Of a stretch of DNA of 36,968 nt, positions 1 to 10,155 are shown piece by piece; position 1 is the stretch's first letter; each line of letters starts with the position of its first letter. The notes under the pieces are model-generated. The model saw only the letters and a program-made list of their open reading frames with translations, did no database searches and was not told where the DNA came from. The position numbers were made by a program, and so were the translations under genes. This DNA is from JAUYIV01 sp040882645 (GTDB lineage: Bacteria; Actinomycetota; Acidimicrobiia; Spongiisociales; UBA11373): NCBI GenBank assembly GCA_040882645.1, contig JBBEAX010000025.1:1-36968 (forward strand), written 5' to 3'.

Positions 1-674
1 ATGAGAAACGAGGGCAGCAGCCAGAAGACGAACCACCCCGGGATCAGCCCCCGGAAGGAGCCCTGCTGAAGTTCGACGATCGTGGCGAGGGACATCGACC
101 CCACCCCGCCTTCGCCGAGGTTCACCGCGGCGAGCACCACCACCGGCACCAGGGCCAATCCCATGGCGGCCTCGTAGGAGATCATTTGGGCGGTGGCGCG
201 CACCCCTCCCAGCAGCGGGTATTTGGAGCCGGACGCCCAACCGGCGAGGACGATCGAGTACACCGCCAGCGACGACATCGCCAGGATGAACAGCAGCCCC
301 ACATTGAGGTCGGTGCCCTGGAGGGTCACGGTGGTCTCGCCGATGGTGATCGGCGCCCCGAAGGGAATCACCAGGAAAATGAGAAACGAGGGGAGCAGCG
401 CCGCCATCGGCGCCAGCAGATACATCCCCAACTCGACCTTGCGCGGGGTGATCTGCTCCTTGAAGAACAACTTGAGGCCGTCCGCCAGGGTCTGGAGGAT
501 TCCGAATGGCCCGGCGCGGTTCGGGCCGATGCGGTTCTGCATGAACGCCACCACCCGTCGCTCGAACCACACGAGGAGGAGCGTGTTGACCACCAGTAGC
601 CCGAATGCCAACACCACCTTGATTGCCGCCGACCAGAAGACATTGGCGAAGAGACCCTCGAGGAAGGAGGTCAT
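1..674 (-). CDS. nuoH: NADH-quinone oxidoreductase subunit H (partial, runs off the left edge)
   Basis: Membrane subunit of complex I that lies beside the quinone-binding chamber and couples the peripheral arm to the proton pumps. About 224 codons are present and the C-terminal third is missing. The translated N-terminus has a first membrane helix followed by WFERRVVAFMQNRIGPNRAGP, the NuoH signature, then ADGLKLFFKE and a further conserved loop (GGVRATAQMISYEAAMG). The ATG overlaps the nuoG stop as ATGA, so the two are translationally coupled. The last 20 nt at the window edge nearly repeat an internal stretch of the same gene (see findings), so the final residues before the edge should be treated with caution. 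Confidence 0.95.
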   Translation of the reverse strand, partial: MTSFLEGLFANVFWSAAIKVVLAFGLLVVNTLLLVWFERRVVAFMQNRIGPNRAGPFGILQTLADGLKLFFKEQITPRKVELGMYLLAPMAALLPSFLIFLVIPFGAPITIGETTVTLQGTDLNVGLLFILAMSSLAVYSIVLAGWASGSKYPLLGGVRATAQMISYEAAMGLALVPVVVLAAVNLGEGGVGSMSLATIVELQQGSFRGLIPGWFVFWLLPSFL

Positions 675-3080
675 GGCGCGTCCCCCGGACCCGTCGCGGC
701 AGACACCTCGACCGAGTTCCCGCTGAGGGCGAGGGCAAAGTTGAAAGGCACATAGACCGTCCCCGGTGCGAGCGAGGGATCGACCGCCGCCGGGAGCACC
801 GCCTCACCCGAACCGGCGCTCACCTTCGCCCAGCCTCCGTCCTCGATGCCGAACCGCGCCGCGTCGTCGGGATGAAGGTGTGCCATCGGTCGCGCCGCCA
901 GCTTCGCCAGCGACGGGCCTGCGGTGACCATCGTGCCGGCGTCATAGAGCACCCTGCCCAGGTGCAGGGCGAGACCGGGCGCAGGGGAGTCGATGTCGGA
1001 GCCGGGTCGGGGCAGGGAAAGCCCGGAATTCGAGGCGAGGATGCCGTCGCGCCCGCCGCTCCACGCCAGCCCGTCCCAGGTGATGTCGCGATAAGCCGGC
1101 GCCACCGCGGAGATCTCTTTGAACAAGGCATCTGCCGGCCCGCCCAGCGATCCGCCGAGCAGTACGGCCAGGTCGCCCAGCACCTCGGTGGCCTGGCGTG
1201 ACTGACCGATCCCAGGCGCGACCCGGTTCACCTTCTGCACCCGGCCCTCGAGGTTGGTGACAGTGCCCTCGACCTCCGAGAAGCCGACCACTGGAAGGAT
1301 CACATCGGCAGCCCGGTTCGAGTCGTTCACGAACAGATCGAGTGACACGACGAACTCTGCGCCGGCCACGGCGGCTGCCCGATCAGGATTTTCGGCGACG
1401 GGGTCGGCCCCGAGCAGGAGGAGGCCCCGGACCGAGCCGTCGGCAAGACCCGCCAGGATCCCGTCGGCATCACGACCAGGCTCCGGGACGGACAGCCCCC
1501 AGGCGGCGGCGAGTTCGTCGCGGCCCGCCTGGTCAGCGAGCACCCGGCCCGGCAACAAGCCGGGGGCCATCCCCATGTCGACCGCCCCGTAGACGTTCCC
1601 CCGGCGGGTGACGGGCAGCACCGATGCGTCAGGGAGCCCGGCGGCAAACGCCACCACCGCCGCAGCCAGGTCCGGAGACTCGGTGAGGCCGGCGCGCCCC
1701 ACAATGGCAACCACGGGACCCGCGGTCAGGGCTTCGCGCACCGCGGCGAGATCGCCGTCGCCCCGGGCCAGGCGATCAAGCAGCGCGGCGCCTTCACCCG
1801 GCCGATACCGCACGACGTGGGTCGCCTCGCGGTCGAGGCCCGTGACCCTCGGGTGGATCACAACCAGCGTTGCGCCGAGCGCAGTCGCCGCCCGCCGCAC
1901 CCTCAGGTAGAGGACCGGAAGCTCTTCCTTCAGATCGGGCCCCCATACCAACACCGTCTTGGCTCGCTCCAGGTCGCCGATCAGGCCGCGCGCTTCGCCG
2001 GTGGCCATCAGCGCCGGGTCGAGGGCGTCGCCCATCCGGGCGTCGAGGTTGCCGGTGCCGATCACCCCTCGCAGCAGCTTGCCGAAGGCGTAGGCCTCCT
2101 CGTTGGTGCTGCGAGCCCCGCCGAGCCCGGCGACCGCGTCCGCACCATGGCGAGCAACGACTCCCTTGATCCCCTCCGCCGCCACCGACAGCGCCTCACC
2201 CCACGCTGCTTCGCGCAGTTCGCCGTCGTCGCCGCGCACGAGCGGCGTCTCCAGCCGGGCGGGGGACCGCAAGTACTCGTAACCGAACCGGCCCTTGTCG
2301 CAGAGCCAACCGTGGCCCACGGGCTCGGAGTCGACGGCCAGCAGCCGAAGCACCTGGTTCTGGCTCGCCTGCACCGACACCCGGCAGCCCACGGAGCACA
2401 TGGTGCAGGTGCTCTCGACCGCCTCGAGGTCCCAGGGTCTTGCACGGAACCGGTAGGGAGTGGCGGTGAGCGCCCCCACCGGACAGATCTGCACCGTGTT
2501 GCCCGAGAAGTAGGAGGCGAATGGTTCGTCGGGGAAGGTGTTGACCTGGGTGTAGTTGCCCCGGTCGAGGAACTCGATGAGCGGGTCGCCCGAGATCTCA
2601 TCACTGAACCGGGTGCAGCGGGCGCAGAGGATGCACCGCTCGCGGTCGAGCATCACCAGGTCGCTGATCGGGATCGGCTTCTCGAAATGGCGCTTCTCCT
2701 CGACGAAGCGGCTCTCCCCCGGGCCGTGCGACAGCGTCTGGTCCTGGAGCGGGCACTCACCCCCGCGATCGCAAACCGGACAGTCGAGGGGGTGGTTGAT
2801 GAGGAGGAACTCCAGGACGCCTTCCTGAGCCTTCTTCACCACCTCGGACTTCGTGTGCACCACGGTCCCCTCGGCCACCCGCTGGGTGCAGGCAGTGATC
2901 AGGCCCCGACCACGCGGGGTCTCCACCTCCACCAGGCACATCCGGCACATCCCCACCGGCTCCATACGCGGGTGCCAGCAGAAGCGGGGGATGTAGGTGC
3001 CGTGATCCTGGGCGGCCTTGATGATCAGCTCGCCGGCCGGGACCTCCACCTCGACCCCGTCGATCGTGACCTTCACCATC

Positions 3081-3088
<8 letters not shown>
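671..3088 (-). CDS. nuoG: NADH-quinone oxidoreductase subunit G
   Basis: Iron-sulfur subunit of the complex I peripheral arm that carries electrons from NuoF to NuoB. 805 aa. Visible ligands: [2Fe-2S] C37, C48, C51, C67; [4Fe-4S] H99, C103, C106, C112; [4Fe-4S] C152, C155, C158, C202; and an N7-type set C228, C231, C235, C263, present only in some bacteria. The rest is a molybdopterin-oxidoreductase-like domain without evident catalytic residues, as usual for NuoG. I chose the GTG at 3088 because GGAGG lies about 9 nt upstream; an ATG at 3079 (residue 4) is the alternative. It overlaps the end of nuoF by 8 nt. Confidence 0.96.
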
Positions 3089-4363
<1,275 letters not shown>

Positions 4364-4367
<4 letters not shown>

Positions 4368-4975
4368 CCTGAGCCTCCCACGGTGCCGTACGGCCCGTAG
4401 GCCGGGAAAGGCCCCACTGCCTCAGCGGAGTCGGCTGGTCCCCAGTCGAAGGAGCGGGCCCCCCCGAACCGTTCTTGTAGATCGTCCGACCGCACCGTCT
4501 CAGGGCGCTCGTCGAGCAGCCACCGCACCAGGGCCCGTGCCTTGTCAGGCGTCATCCCTTCGACCATCTCGTAGTCCACCTGGACCGCCGGAGCCCCGCC
4601 GCACGCCCCGATGCATTCAACCGATTCCACCGTGATCGAGCCGTCCGCTGCCGTCTCACCCGCAGGCACCCCTGCCTCGTCGGCGACCGCATCGATGACC
4701 GCCGAGGAGTCGAGGAGGTGGCAGGAGATCGACCGGCACACCGACACGAGGTGACGCCCTACATGCTGCTTGTACATTGTGTAGAAGGACGCCACCGCCA
4801 GCACCTGGGCGGAAGAAACCCCGGTCCACCTGGCCACCTCCTGCATACCTTCGTCGGTGAGCCGCCCCTCCTCATGCATCGCCATATAGAGGAGTGGCAT
4901 CACCGCCGACCGCGGGTTCGGATACAAGGCGAGGATCGCCTCAGCGCGTTCGACGGTGGCGGGGGACCAGGTCAT
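4364..4975 (-). CDS. nuoE: NADH-quinone oxidoreductase subunit E
   Basis: Thioredoxin-fold [2Fe-2S] subunit of complex I that holds cluster N1a. 203 aa from the ATG at 4975. Cluster ligands are C80, C85, C121 and C125 (SVCRSISC and ECIGACGG). The frame stays open upstream to 5095, but those codons are the heptanucleotide repeat island and translate to low-complexity sequence, so I start at MTWSPATVERAE, where family similarity begins. There is no clear Shine-Dalgarno apart from GGAG units supplied by the repeat. The C-terminal tail after about residue 160 is proline- and glycine-rich and not conserved. Confidence 0.93.
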
Positions 4976-5081
4976 GAGTCGCCAGTCTCCAGTCTCCAGT
5001 CGCCAGTAAGACAGTGCCCAGCCACCCGAACGCGCCGACGCGCTCTGGCTGGGGACTGGCGACTGGCGACTGGCGACTTGC
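4976..5081. repeat. Heptanucleotide inverted-repeat island between nuoD and nuoE
   Basis: This is the only sizeable gap in the nuo operon. The left arm (4978-5007) reads gtcgcca gtctcca gtctcca gtcgcca, a strict 7-nt period. The right arm (5046-5079) is the inverse, gactggc repeated three times after tggctgg. The arms can pair around a GC-rich centre that contains GCCGACGCGCTCTGGC (5034-5049), a 16-mer found again at 8106-8121. It could be a transcribed hairpin that sets relative NuoD and NuoE levels; that role is inference. Confidence 0.85.
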
Positions 5082-6509
5082 TCATCGGTCCACATCCCCC
5101 ATCACCGGGTCCGCCGACGCCAATGCAGCAATGGTGTCGGCTATCAGGGAGTCGGTGAGCATTGCGGGGAGGGCCTGGACGTGGGCGAAGGATGGGCCGC
5201 GGACGTGGAGGCGCCAGGGCTTGGCTCCGCCGTCGGACACCAGGTACATGCCCAGCTCCCCACGCGGCGACTCGACGGCTTGGTACACCTCGCCCGCCGG
5301 AACCTTGAAGCCCTCCGTGAAGATCTTGAAGTGATGGATGAGCGCCTCCATCGACTGGTCGATCCGGGCGCGAGGGGGCGGGGTGACCTTGCGATCCTCG
5401 GTGCGGGTGTCGCCGAGGGGCATCGCTTCCGCCGCCTGGCGGACGATCCGCAGCGACTGCCTGATCTCTTCGAACCGCACGATGAATCGGTCGTAGACAT
5501 CGCCGTGCTGGGCGACGGGTATGTCGAAGTCGAAGTTCTCGATACCCGAATAAGGAAACGCCTTGCGGACGTCGAAGTCGATGCCTGACGCCCGGGCCAT
5601 GGGACCGGTCACCCCGAAGGCGAAGCACTCCGCCGGGTTGAGCACCCCCACGCCCTGGGTCCGCTCGATGAAGATCGGGTTCCCCATCAGGAGGCCCTCG
5701 TAGTCGGCGAGACCGGCCAGCACCGTTTCCTCGATGGCGACCACATCCTCTTCCCACCCGTCGGGAAGATCGGCGGCGACCCCGCCGGGGCGGATGTAGT
5801 TGTGGTTCATCCGCAGGCCGGTGGTCTTCTCGAAGAACCCGAGGACCGCCTCGCGTTCCCGCCACCCGTAGATCATCATCGAGAGTGCGCCGAGGTCGAA
5901 TCCGGTGGTGGCCGCCCACAGCAGGTGGCTGGCGACCCGATTCAACTCGGTCATGAGGATCCTGATGGTCTGGGCCCGCGGCGGGATCTCCACATCGAGG
6001 AGGCGCTCGACTGCCAGTGAGAACGCCAGTTCATTGTGAAACGGCGACAGGTAATCCATCCGGGTGACGTTGGTGGGTCCCTGCATGTAGGTGAGCGCCT
6101 CGGCGGTGCGCTCCATGCCCGTGTGCAGGTAGCCGATGATCGGCTTGACCCGCTTGATGGTCTCGCCCTCGAGTTCCAAGTGGAGGCGAAGCACCCCATG
6201 TGTAGCCGGATGTTGGGGACCCATGTTGATGATCTGGGTGACCTCGTCCGAGACGGCGTCCTCGCCGTAGTCGTCGACCACCAGGGTGCCCCGTTGCCCG
6301 GCGAGCACCTCCGGATCCTCGTCGAGCAGCATCTCCTGAGCGCCCTCGTCGGTGAAGCGACCGGTGTCGGTAGGGCCTTCGGTGCCGCTCAGCCATAGAT
6401 CGTGAGTGACGCGGCGCTCCGAAGCCGGCTTCACCGAACCTTGCTTCGCAGCCTCGGCGAATGCCGGCGCTTCGGTGTCGCCGGTGATGATGTCGGGAGG
6501 TTTGCTCAT
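5082..6509 (-). CDS. nuoD: NADH-quinone oxidoreductase subunit D
   Basis: 49-kDa-type subunit that lines the quinone pocket of complex I with NuoB. 475 aa. The conserved core starts at MGPQHPATHGVLRL near residue 96 and includes GYLHTGMER, GPTNVTRMDYLSPFHNELAFSLAVE and the C-terminal GELGMYLVSDGG. Some 90 residues precede the core, an acidic extension longer than in E. coli-type enzymes. The ATG overlaps the nuoC stop (ATGA). The stop is followed by the repeat island rather than by an overlap with nuoE. Confidence 0.96.
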   Translation of the reverse strand: MSKPPDIITGDTEAPAFAEAAKQGSVKPASERRVTHDLWLSGTEGPTDTGRFTDEGAQEMLLDEDPEVLAGQRGTLVVDDYGEDAVSDEVTQIINMGPQHPATHGVLRLHLELEGETIKRVKPIIGYLHTGMERTAEALTYMQGPTNVTRMDYLSPFHNELAFSLAVERLLDVEIPPRAQTIRILMTELNRVASHLLWAATTGFDLGALSMMIYGWREREAVLGFFEKTTGLRMNHNYIRPGGVAADLPDGWEEDVVAIEETVLAGLADYEGLLMGNPIFIERTQGVGVLNPAECFAFGVTGPMARASGIDFDVRKAFPYSGIENFDFDIPVAQHGDVYDRFIVRFEEIRQSLRIVRQAAEAMPLGDTRTEDRKVTPPPRARIDQSMEALIHHFKIFTEGFKVPAGEVYQAVESPRGELGMYLVSDGGAKPWRLHVRGPSFAHVQALPAMLTDSLIADTIAALASADPVMGDVDR

Positions 6510-6988
6510 GAGACTCGGTGCGTCCCTTTGAACTGCACGGGCACGGACCCCACCGGCACGTCCTTGCGAAGGGGATGTCCCTCCCAGTCGTCGGGCAGGA
6601 GGATCCGGGTCAGGTCGGGATGACCCTCGAACTCGACCCCGAACAGGTCGAACGCCTCCCGCTCGTAGAAGTCGGCCCCGGGGAAGACGCCGGTGATCGA
6701 TGGCACGGATTCGCCGGCAGGCACCTCGACCAGGATGCGCACCCGTGCCGGCGGATCGATCGACAGCAGGTTGATGACCACCTCGAATCGAGGGTCGCGA
6801 TGCAGGTAGTCCACCGCGCAGAGGTCGATGAACATCGCGAACCCGACCTCCTTGGCGGCGTCGACGAAGCCGATCAGATCGGCAGAAGGCACCCGGACGA
6901 TCACCTGCCCCTTCGAGTCGCCGAACCGGGCGGACTCGATCCGCCCCGCCAGGTCCTCGTACATCGGGTCGGCCGACGGCGTCGTCAT
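6506..6988 (-). CDS. nuoC: NADH-quinone oxidoreductase subunit C
   Basis: 30-kDa-type hydrophilic subunit of the complex I connecting module. 160 aa. The family signature is visible as FPGADFYEREAFDLFGVEFEGHPDL followed by RILLPDDWEGHPLRKDVPVG. The start at 6988 (MTTPSADPMYEDL) overlaps the nuoB stop as ATGA. It is a separate protein, not fused to NuoD as in enterobacteria. Confidence 0.95.
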   Translation of the reverse strand: MTTPSADPMYEDLAGRIESARFGDSKGQVIVRVPSADLIGFVDAAKEVGFAMFIDLCAVDYLHRDPRFEVVINLLSIDPPARVRILVEVPAGESVPSITGVFPGADFYEREAFDLFGVEFEGHPDLTRILLPDDWEGHPLRKDVPVGSVPVQFKGTHRVS

Positions 6989-7458
6989 CGGATCGGGTAC
7001 TCCCCCGCGCTGATGCGGTTCTGCAGCGTGAGGATCCCGTGGATCAGTCCCTGGGGTCCGGGCGGGCACCCGGGAACGTAGATGTCGACCGGAACCACCT
7101 GATCGACCCCCTGCACCAACGCGTAGTTGTTGAACATGCCGCCCGTCGAGGCACATGCCCCCATCGAGATGACCCACTTGGGCTCGGCCATTTGGTCGTA
7201 GACCTGGCGGAGGACCGGGGCCATCTTCTGTGACACCCGCCCGGCGACGATCATCAGGTCGGCCTGGCGGGGAGAGGCTCGAAACACCTCCATGCCGAAG
7301 CGGGCCAGGTCGTTGTGGGCAGCCCCGGTGGCCATCATCTCGATCGCACAGCACGCCAGGCCGAACGATGCAGGCCACATCGAGCGGGTTCGGGCCCATC
7401 CGACGGCCTTGCCCAGTACCGCCGTGAGGAAATTCGGCGGCGCCGACGGGCGAGCCAT
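6985..7458 (-). CDS. nuoB: NADH-quinone oxidoreductase subunit B
   Basis: Carries the terminal [4Fe-4S] cluster N2 that reduces quinone. 157 aa. The ligands are the tandem pair C36-C37 (GLACCAIEMMA), C102 (GACASTGG) and C131 (YVPGCPPGPQ), all intact. The start ATG immediately follows the nuoA stop codon with no spacer. Confidence 0.97.
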   Translation of the reverse strand: MARPSAPPNFLTAVLGKAVGWARTRSMWPASFGLACCAIEMMATGAAHNDLARFGMEVFRASPRQADLMIVAGRVSQKMAPVLRQVYDQMAEPKWVISMGACASTGGMFNNYALVQGVDQVVPVDIYVPGCPPGPQGLIHGILTLQNRISAGEYPIR

Positions 7459-7878
7459 CTAGGCCGCCTCCCTCGTGGCGTCGACGGCGACCACGCGCCG
7501 GTAGCGCGCCCGATGCGCGACGTTCCAGTCGAGAGCGCCTCGTTTCCACACGTAGACGAGGGTCTCCACTAGGAGCAGGGTGAAGATCCCCACGGCGGCG
7601 ATCCCGTACCACCCGAGATCGACGAAGCGGGCTGCCCACGCGAAGAGGAACACGATCTCGATGTCGAAGATCACGAAGAGCATCGCTACAACGTAGAACT
7701 TCACCGGGAACCGTTGCACCGGTTCCTGCAACGGAACGATGCCGCACTCGTATGGGTCGAGCTTGGCCGGCGTCGGGTTGTGAGGGGCGATCGCCCGGCT
7801 CAGCAGCATCGACACCCCGGCGAACCCCACCACCAGGAGGAACATCAAGGCGATGGGGAGGTAGGCGCTCAGCGTCAT
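7459..7878 (-). CDS. nuoA: NADH-quinone oxidoreductase subunit A
   Basis: Small three-helix membrane subunit of complex I and first gene of the operon. 139 aa with helices near residues 6-26, 60-82 and 90-112. The hallmark loop is KLDPYECGIVPLQEPVQRFPVKFYVVAMLFVIFDIE. Upstream on the minus strand a TAATCT hexamer (7907-7912) could be a -10 element, with no convincing -35. Further upstream comes the repeat island shared with the divergent DUF1761 gene. Confidence 0.95.
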   Translation of the reverse strand: MTLSAYLPIALMFLLVVGFAGVSMLLSRAIAPHNPTPAKLDPYECGIVPLQEPVQRFPVKFYVVAMLFVIFDIEIVFLFAWAARFVDLGWYGIAAVGIFTLLLVETLVYVWKRGALDWNVAHRARYRRVVAVDATREAA

Positions 7879-7949
7879 GGCCTTCCAAAGGTTCGCGGTC
7901 GGCCCGAGATTAGGAGAGTGTGACGCGTGGTCCGAAACGGGAAAGAGGG

Positions 7950-8121
7950 CTACCGGCTACCCGCTGCCCGCTTCCGGCAAGAGAGGCAGGGAGGTAGAAC
8001 GCGACCTAGTGCACATTCGGGTTCTTGCGGGTAGCCGGTAGCGGGTAGCCGGAAGCGCCGAGCGCAGCGAGGCCCGCGAGGCCCCAATCACTTCCAGCCA
8101 GCTGGGCCGACGCGCTCTGGC
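7950..8121. repeat. Heptanucleotide inverted repeat in the nuoA/DUF1761 divergent region
   Basis: The 290 bases between nuoA and the DUF1761 gene are mostly repeat. The left arm 7950-7977 reads ctaccgg ctacccg ctgcccg cttccgg. The right arm 8027-8059 reads gggtagc cggtagc gggtagc cggaagc, its inverse. About 49 nt separate the arms. The right arm is followed by CCGAGCGCAGCGAGGCC, a variant of the tail motif seen at other islands, and by GCCGACGCGCTCTGGC at 8106-8121. The remaining sequence holds only the promoters of the two genes. Confidence 0.85.
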
Positions 8122-8130
8122 GCCGATCGG

Positions 8131-8136
8131 TAGATT
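8131..8136 (+). promoter_or_regulatory. Putative -10 element of the DUF1761 gene
   Basis: TAGATT fits the TANNNT pattern and lies about 33 nt before the GTG, leaving room for the Shine-Dalgarno GGGAGGA at 8156-8162. No clear -35 is visible. Confidence 0.35.
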
Positions 8137-8168
8137 CGCGACGGTCGGCAACCTATGGGAGGAAGACC

Positions 8169-8588
8169 GTGACGTTTAGTGAATTCTTCGAATACCTCGG
8201 AGACATCGACTGGCTCGCCGTGCTGGCGGGGGCCGTCGCCATCATGGTGCTCGGTTGGCTGTGGTATGGACCACTGTTCGGCAAGAAGTGGTCGGCGGCG
8301 ACCGGTCAGCCGATGGTTTCGGGCAGGCCGGAAACGAGCAAGTTGGTCGGTACCTTCTTGTACTCGTTCGTGTTCAACGTCGGCATCGCGTACACCGCCC
8401 CACTCGACGACATCGAGCACGCCCTGGTCTTTGGTGGGCTCGTCATCGGCGTCCTGCTGATCGGGTCAATGATGTACTCGGCGGTGGTGTGGATGAACTA
8501 CAAGATGAATGCCTACGTCATCGACCTGCTGTTCGTGGCCCTCGCCGCGGCGATTTCGATCTACGTCCAGGGATTGATCATCGCGTAG
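8169..8588 (+). CDS. DUF1761-family small membrane protein
   Basis: 139 aa with four predicted membrane helices (about 17-33, 60-80, 85-105 and 118-138). The family hallmark is the WYGPLFGKKW loop after helix 1 with an MNYKMNAY stretch before the last helix, as in DUF1761 proteins, whose function is unknown. The GTG start has a strong GGGAGGA Shine-Dalgarno 6 nt upstream. It stands alone, divergent from nuo, and is followed directly by a perfect hairpin. Confidence 0.85.
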   Translation: MTFSEFFEYLGDIDWLAVLAGAVAIMVLGWLWYGPLFGKKWSAATGQPMVSGRPETSKLVGTFLYSFVFNVGIAYTAPLDDIEHALVFGGLVIGVLLIGSMMYSAVVWMNYKMNAYVIDLLFVALAAAISIYVQGLIIA

Positions 8589-8593
8589 AGGTC

Positions 8594-8611
8594 GGGCGGC
8601 TGTTGCCGCCC
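8594..8611 (+). terminator. Hairpin after the DUF1761 gene
   Basis: A perfect 7-bp stem, GGGCGGC-TGTT-GCCGCCC, begins 6 nt after the stop codon. There is no T tract, which is common for actinobacterial intrinsic terminators. Confidence 0.6.
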
Positions 8612-8639
8612 TCCTGCAAAAGGGTCGGCCGCCCCGAGG

Positions 8640-8682
<43 letters not shown>

Positions 8683-8753
8683 CGATAGCGGCCGGCTATC
8701 GCCGGCCACGCGGAGGGCGAAACCCCACCGAACCCCCCGAACGTGTCAGCCGG

Positions 8754-8781
8754 GTTTCGCCTTTCGCTTTTCGCCCATCGC
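8754..8781. repeat. Heptad repeat (ttcgc family) beside the reductase terminator
   Basis: Four consecutive 7-nt units read gtttcgc ctttcgc ttttcgc ccatcgc. With the preceding agccggg, the first 20 nt match 23694-23713 at 19 of 20 positions, so this is a second dispersed family. It sits just beyond the hairpin at 8784-8804. Confidence 0.75.
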
Positions 8782-8783
8782 AG

Positions 8784-8804
8784 CCCCGGCGCGCAGCGCC
8801 GGGG
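8784..8804 (-). terminator. Hairpin terminator of the reductase gene
   Basis: A perfect 9-bp stem, CCCCGGCGC-GCA-GCGCCGGGG, starts 2 nt beyond the stop codon of the minus-strand reductase. No T tract follows. Confidence 0.65.
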
Positions 8805-8806
8805 CC

Positions 8807-10045
8807 TCACCATGGATCCGGGCCGACCCGCACCGCCCGTTCCACCATCCCGTACGCCGTTTCGGCCAGGTGGCGTTCGTCGGGGCGGAGGATGTTGGCC
8901 ATCACCCGGAGCACCCACTCCATCAGCGTCCGATTCCGCAGGCCGGTGCGGGTGAGGATGCGCATCGCCCCCGGTTGGCCGATCAGCCTGACGAACGCCC
9001 GCGAGACCCGGTAGTAGAGGTCGTACTCGTCGACCACTTGATCGCGGTAGCCCCAGATGAGCGAGCCATCGCGCTGCTCGATGGCGCGACCGAGGTGATC
9101 CGCTGCGATCCGGCCGGTCTCGTACGCGTAGGCGATCCCCTCCCCGTTGAAGGGATTGATCGCCCCGGCGGCGTCTCCGACCAGCACCCAGTTGCTCCCC
9201 ACCAAGGGGCCCACCGAGAACGACATCGGCAACTTGCCGCCGCGGGCGTCGGTGAGCTTCGAGTCCTCGGTCAGCCCCCAATGGTCGGGAGCAGATGCCA
9301 CCATCGCATCCATGAGATTGGAGGTGTTGACCGATTTCCAGCGATGGAAGGTCGACAGCACCCCTACCCCGATGTTGACGGAACCGTCTCCCATCGGGAA
9401 CACCCACCCGTAGCCAGGGATCGTGGCGCCCTCGGCATCACGCAGATCCAACTGGCTCTCCATGAACCCGTCGTCAGCCATGGGGCTCGAGTAGTACGCC
9501 CGGGCCGCCAGTCCGTAGGGACGACCCTTGTCACGAACCGCTCCCAGCGATCGCCCGAATCGCGACAACGACCCGTCGGCCACCACTACGAAGCGCGGCT
9601 CGACCCGGTCAAGGTCGCCATTGGTGGCCAGGTCGACCGCGGCGATGCGGCCCGCCTCGACGATCGGGGTGGCGGTCGTGTTCTGGCGAACCACGACGCC
9701 CTGCTTTTCGGTGAGGGCGGCCACCTGCATGTCCAGATCGGAGCGCCGAATCACCCCACCCCACGCCGGAAGAGTGGGGTGCTCGGGCCACGGCATCTCG
9801 ATCATCAGCTCTGAGGAGTACGCCCTCAGACCGTTGACCCGGTGGAACTCGGCGACATCGAAGTCGAAGCCCATGTCGATCAGCTGGCGGATCGACCGTG
9901 GGGTCAGCCCGTCCCCACAGGTCTTTTCCCGGGGGTACTCCTTCTTCTCTACGACCAGCACCTCGTGCCCCGCCCGCGCCAGCCAATACGCCGCCGCCGA
10001 CCCGGCAGGACCCCCACCGACGACGAGCACTTCAGGAGAAGACAT
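8807..10045 (-). CDS. FAD-dependent geranylgeranyl reductase family protein (possible menaquinone reductase)
   Basis: 412 aa flavoprotein. The N-terminal Rossmann motif is VVGGGPAGSAAAYWLARAG (residues 8-26), followed by KTCGDGLTPR, and the second FAD motif is WVLVGDAAGAINPFNGEGIAYA around residue 285. These are diagnostic of the geranylgeranyl reductase family, which saturates isoprenoid double bonds. In actinobacteria some members partly hydrogenate the menaquinone side chain (MenJ type), and proximity to nuo would suit that, but the scaffold gap weakens the linkage argument and archaeal-type lipid roles also exist. No Shine-Dalgarno precedes the ATG. Confidence 0.85.
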   Translation of the reverse strand: MSSPEVLVVGGGPAGSAAAYWLARAGHEVLVVEKKEYPREKTCGDGLTPRSIRQLIDMGFDFDVAEFHRVNGLRAYSSELMIEMPWPEHPTLPAWGGVIRRSDLDMQVAALTEKQGVVVRQNTTATPIVEAGRIAAVDLATNGDLDRVEPRFVVVADGSLSRFGRSLGAVRDKGRPYGLAARAYYSSPMADDGFMESQLDLRDAEGATIPGYGWVFPMGDGSVNIGVGVLSTFHRWKSVNTSNLMDAMVASAPDHWGLTEDSKLTDARGGKLPMSFSVGPLVGSNWVLVGDAAGAINPFNGEGIAYAYETGRIAADHLGRAIEQRDGSLIWGYRDQVVDEYDLYYRVSRAFVRLIGQPGAMRILTRTGLRNRTLMEWVLRVMANILRPDERHLAETAYGMVERAVRVGPDPW

Positions 10046-10065
10046 GAGGGGGGAGGGTACCTAGA

Positions 10066-10133
10066 GCCAAGAGTCAAGAATCAAGAGCCAAGACAGGACG
10101 CGCCGGTTCTTGGTTCTTGACTCTTGGGTCTCG
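10066..10133. repeat. Heptad inverted repeat between the reductase and threonine aldolase
   Basis: The left arm (10066-10093) is gccaaga gtcaaga atcaaga gccaaga. The right arm (10106-10133) is gttcttg gttcttg actcttg ggtctcg, its inverse, with only 12 nt between. It fills most of the divergent promoter region. The same unit family recurs at 21781-21813. Confidence 0.85.
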
Positions 10134-10142
10134 TTTCCTGCG

Positions 10143-10148
10143 TATCGT
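10143..10148 (+). promoter_or_regulatory. Putative leaderless -10 of the threonine aldolase gene
   Basis: TATCGT ends 7 nt before the GTG at 10156, so transcription would start at or next to the start codon. Confidence 0.45.
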
Positions 10149-10155
10149 CACCCCT

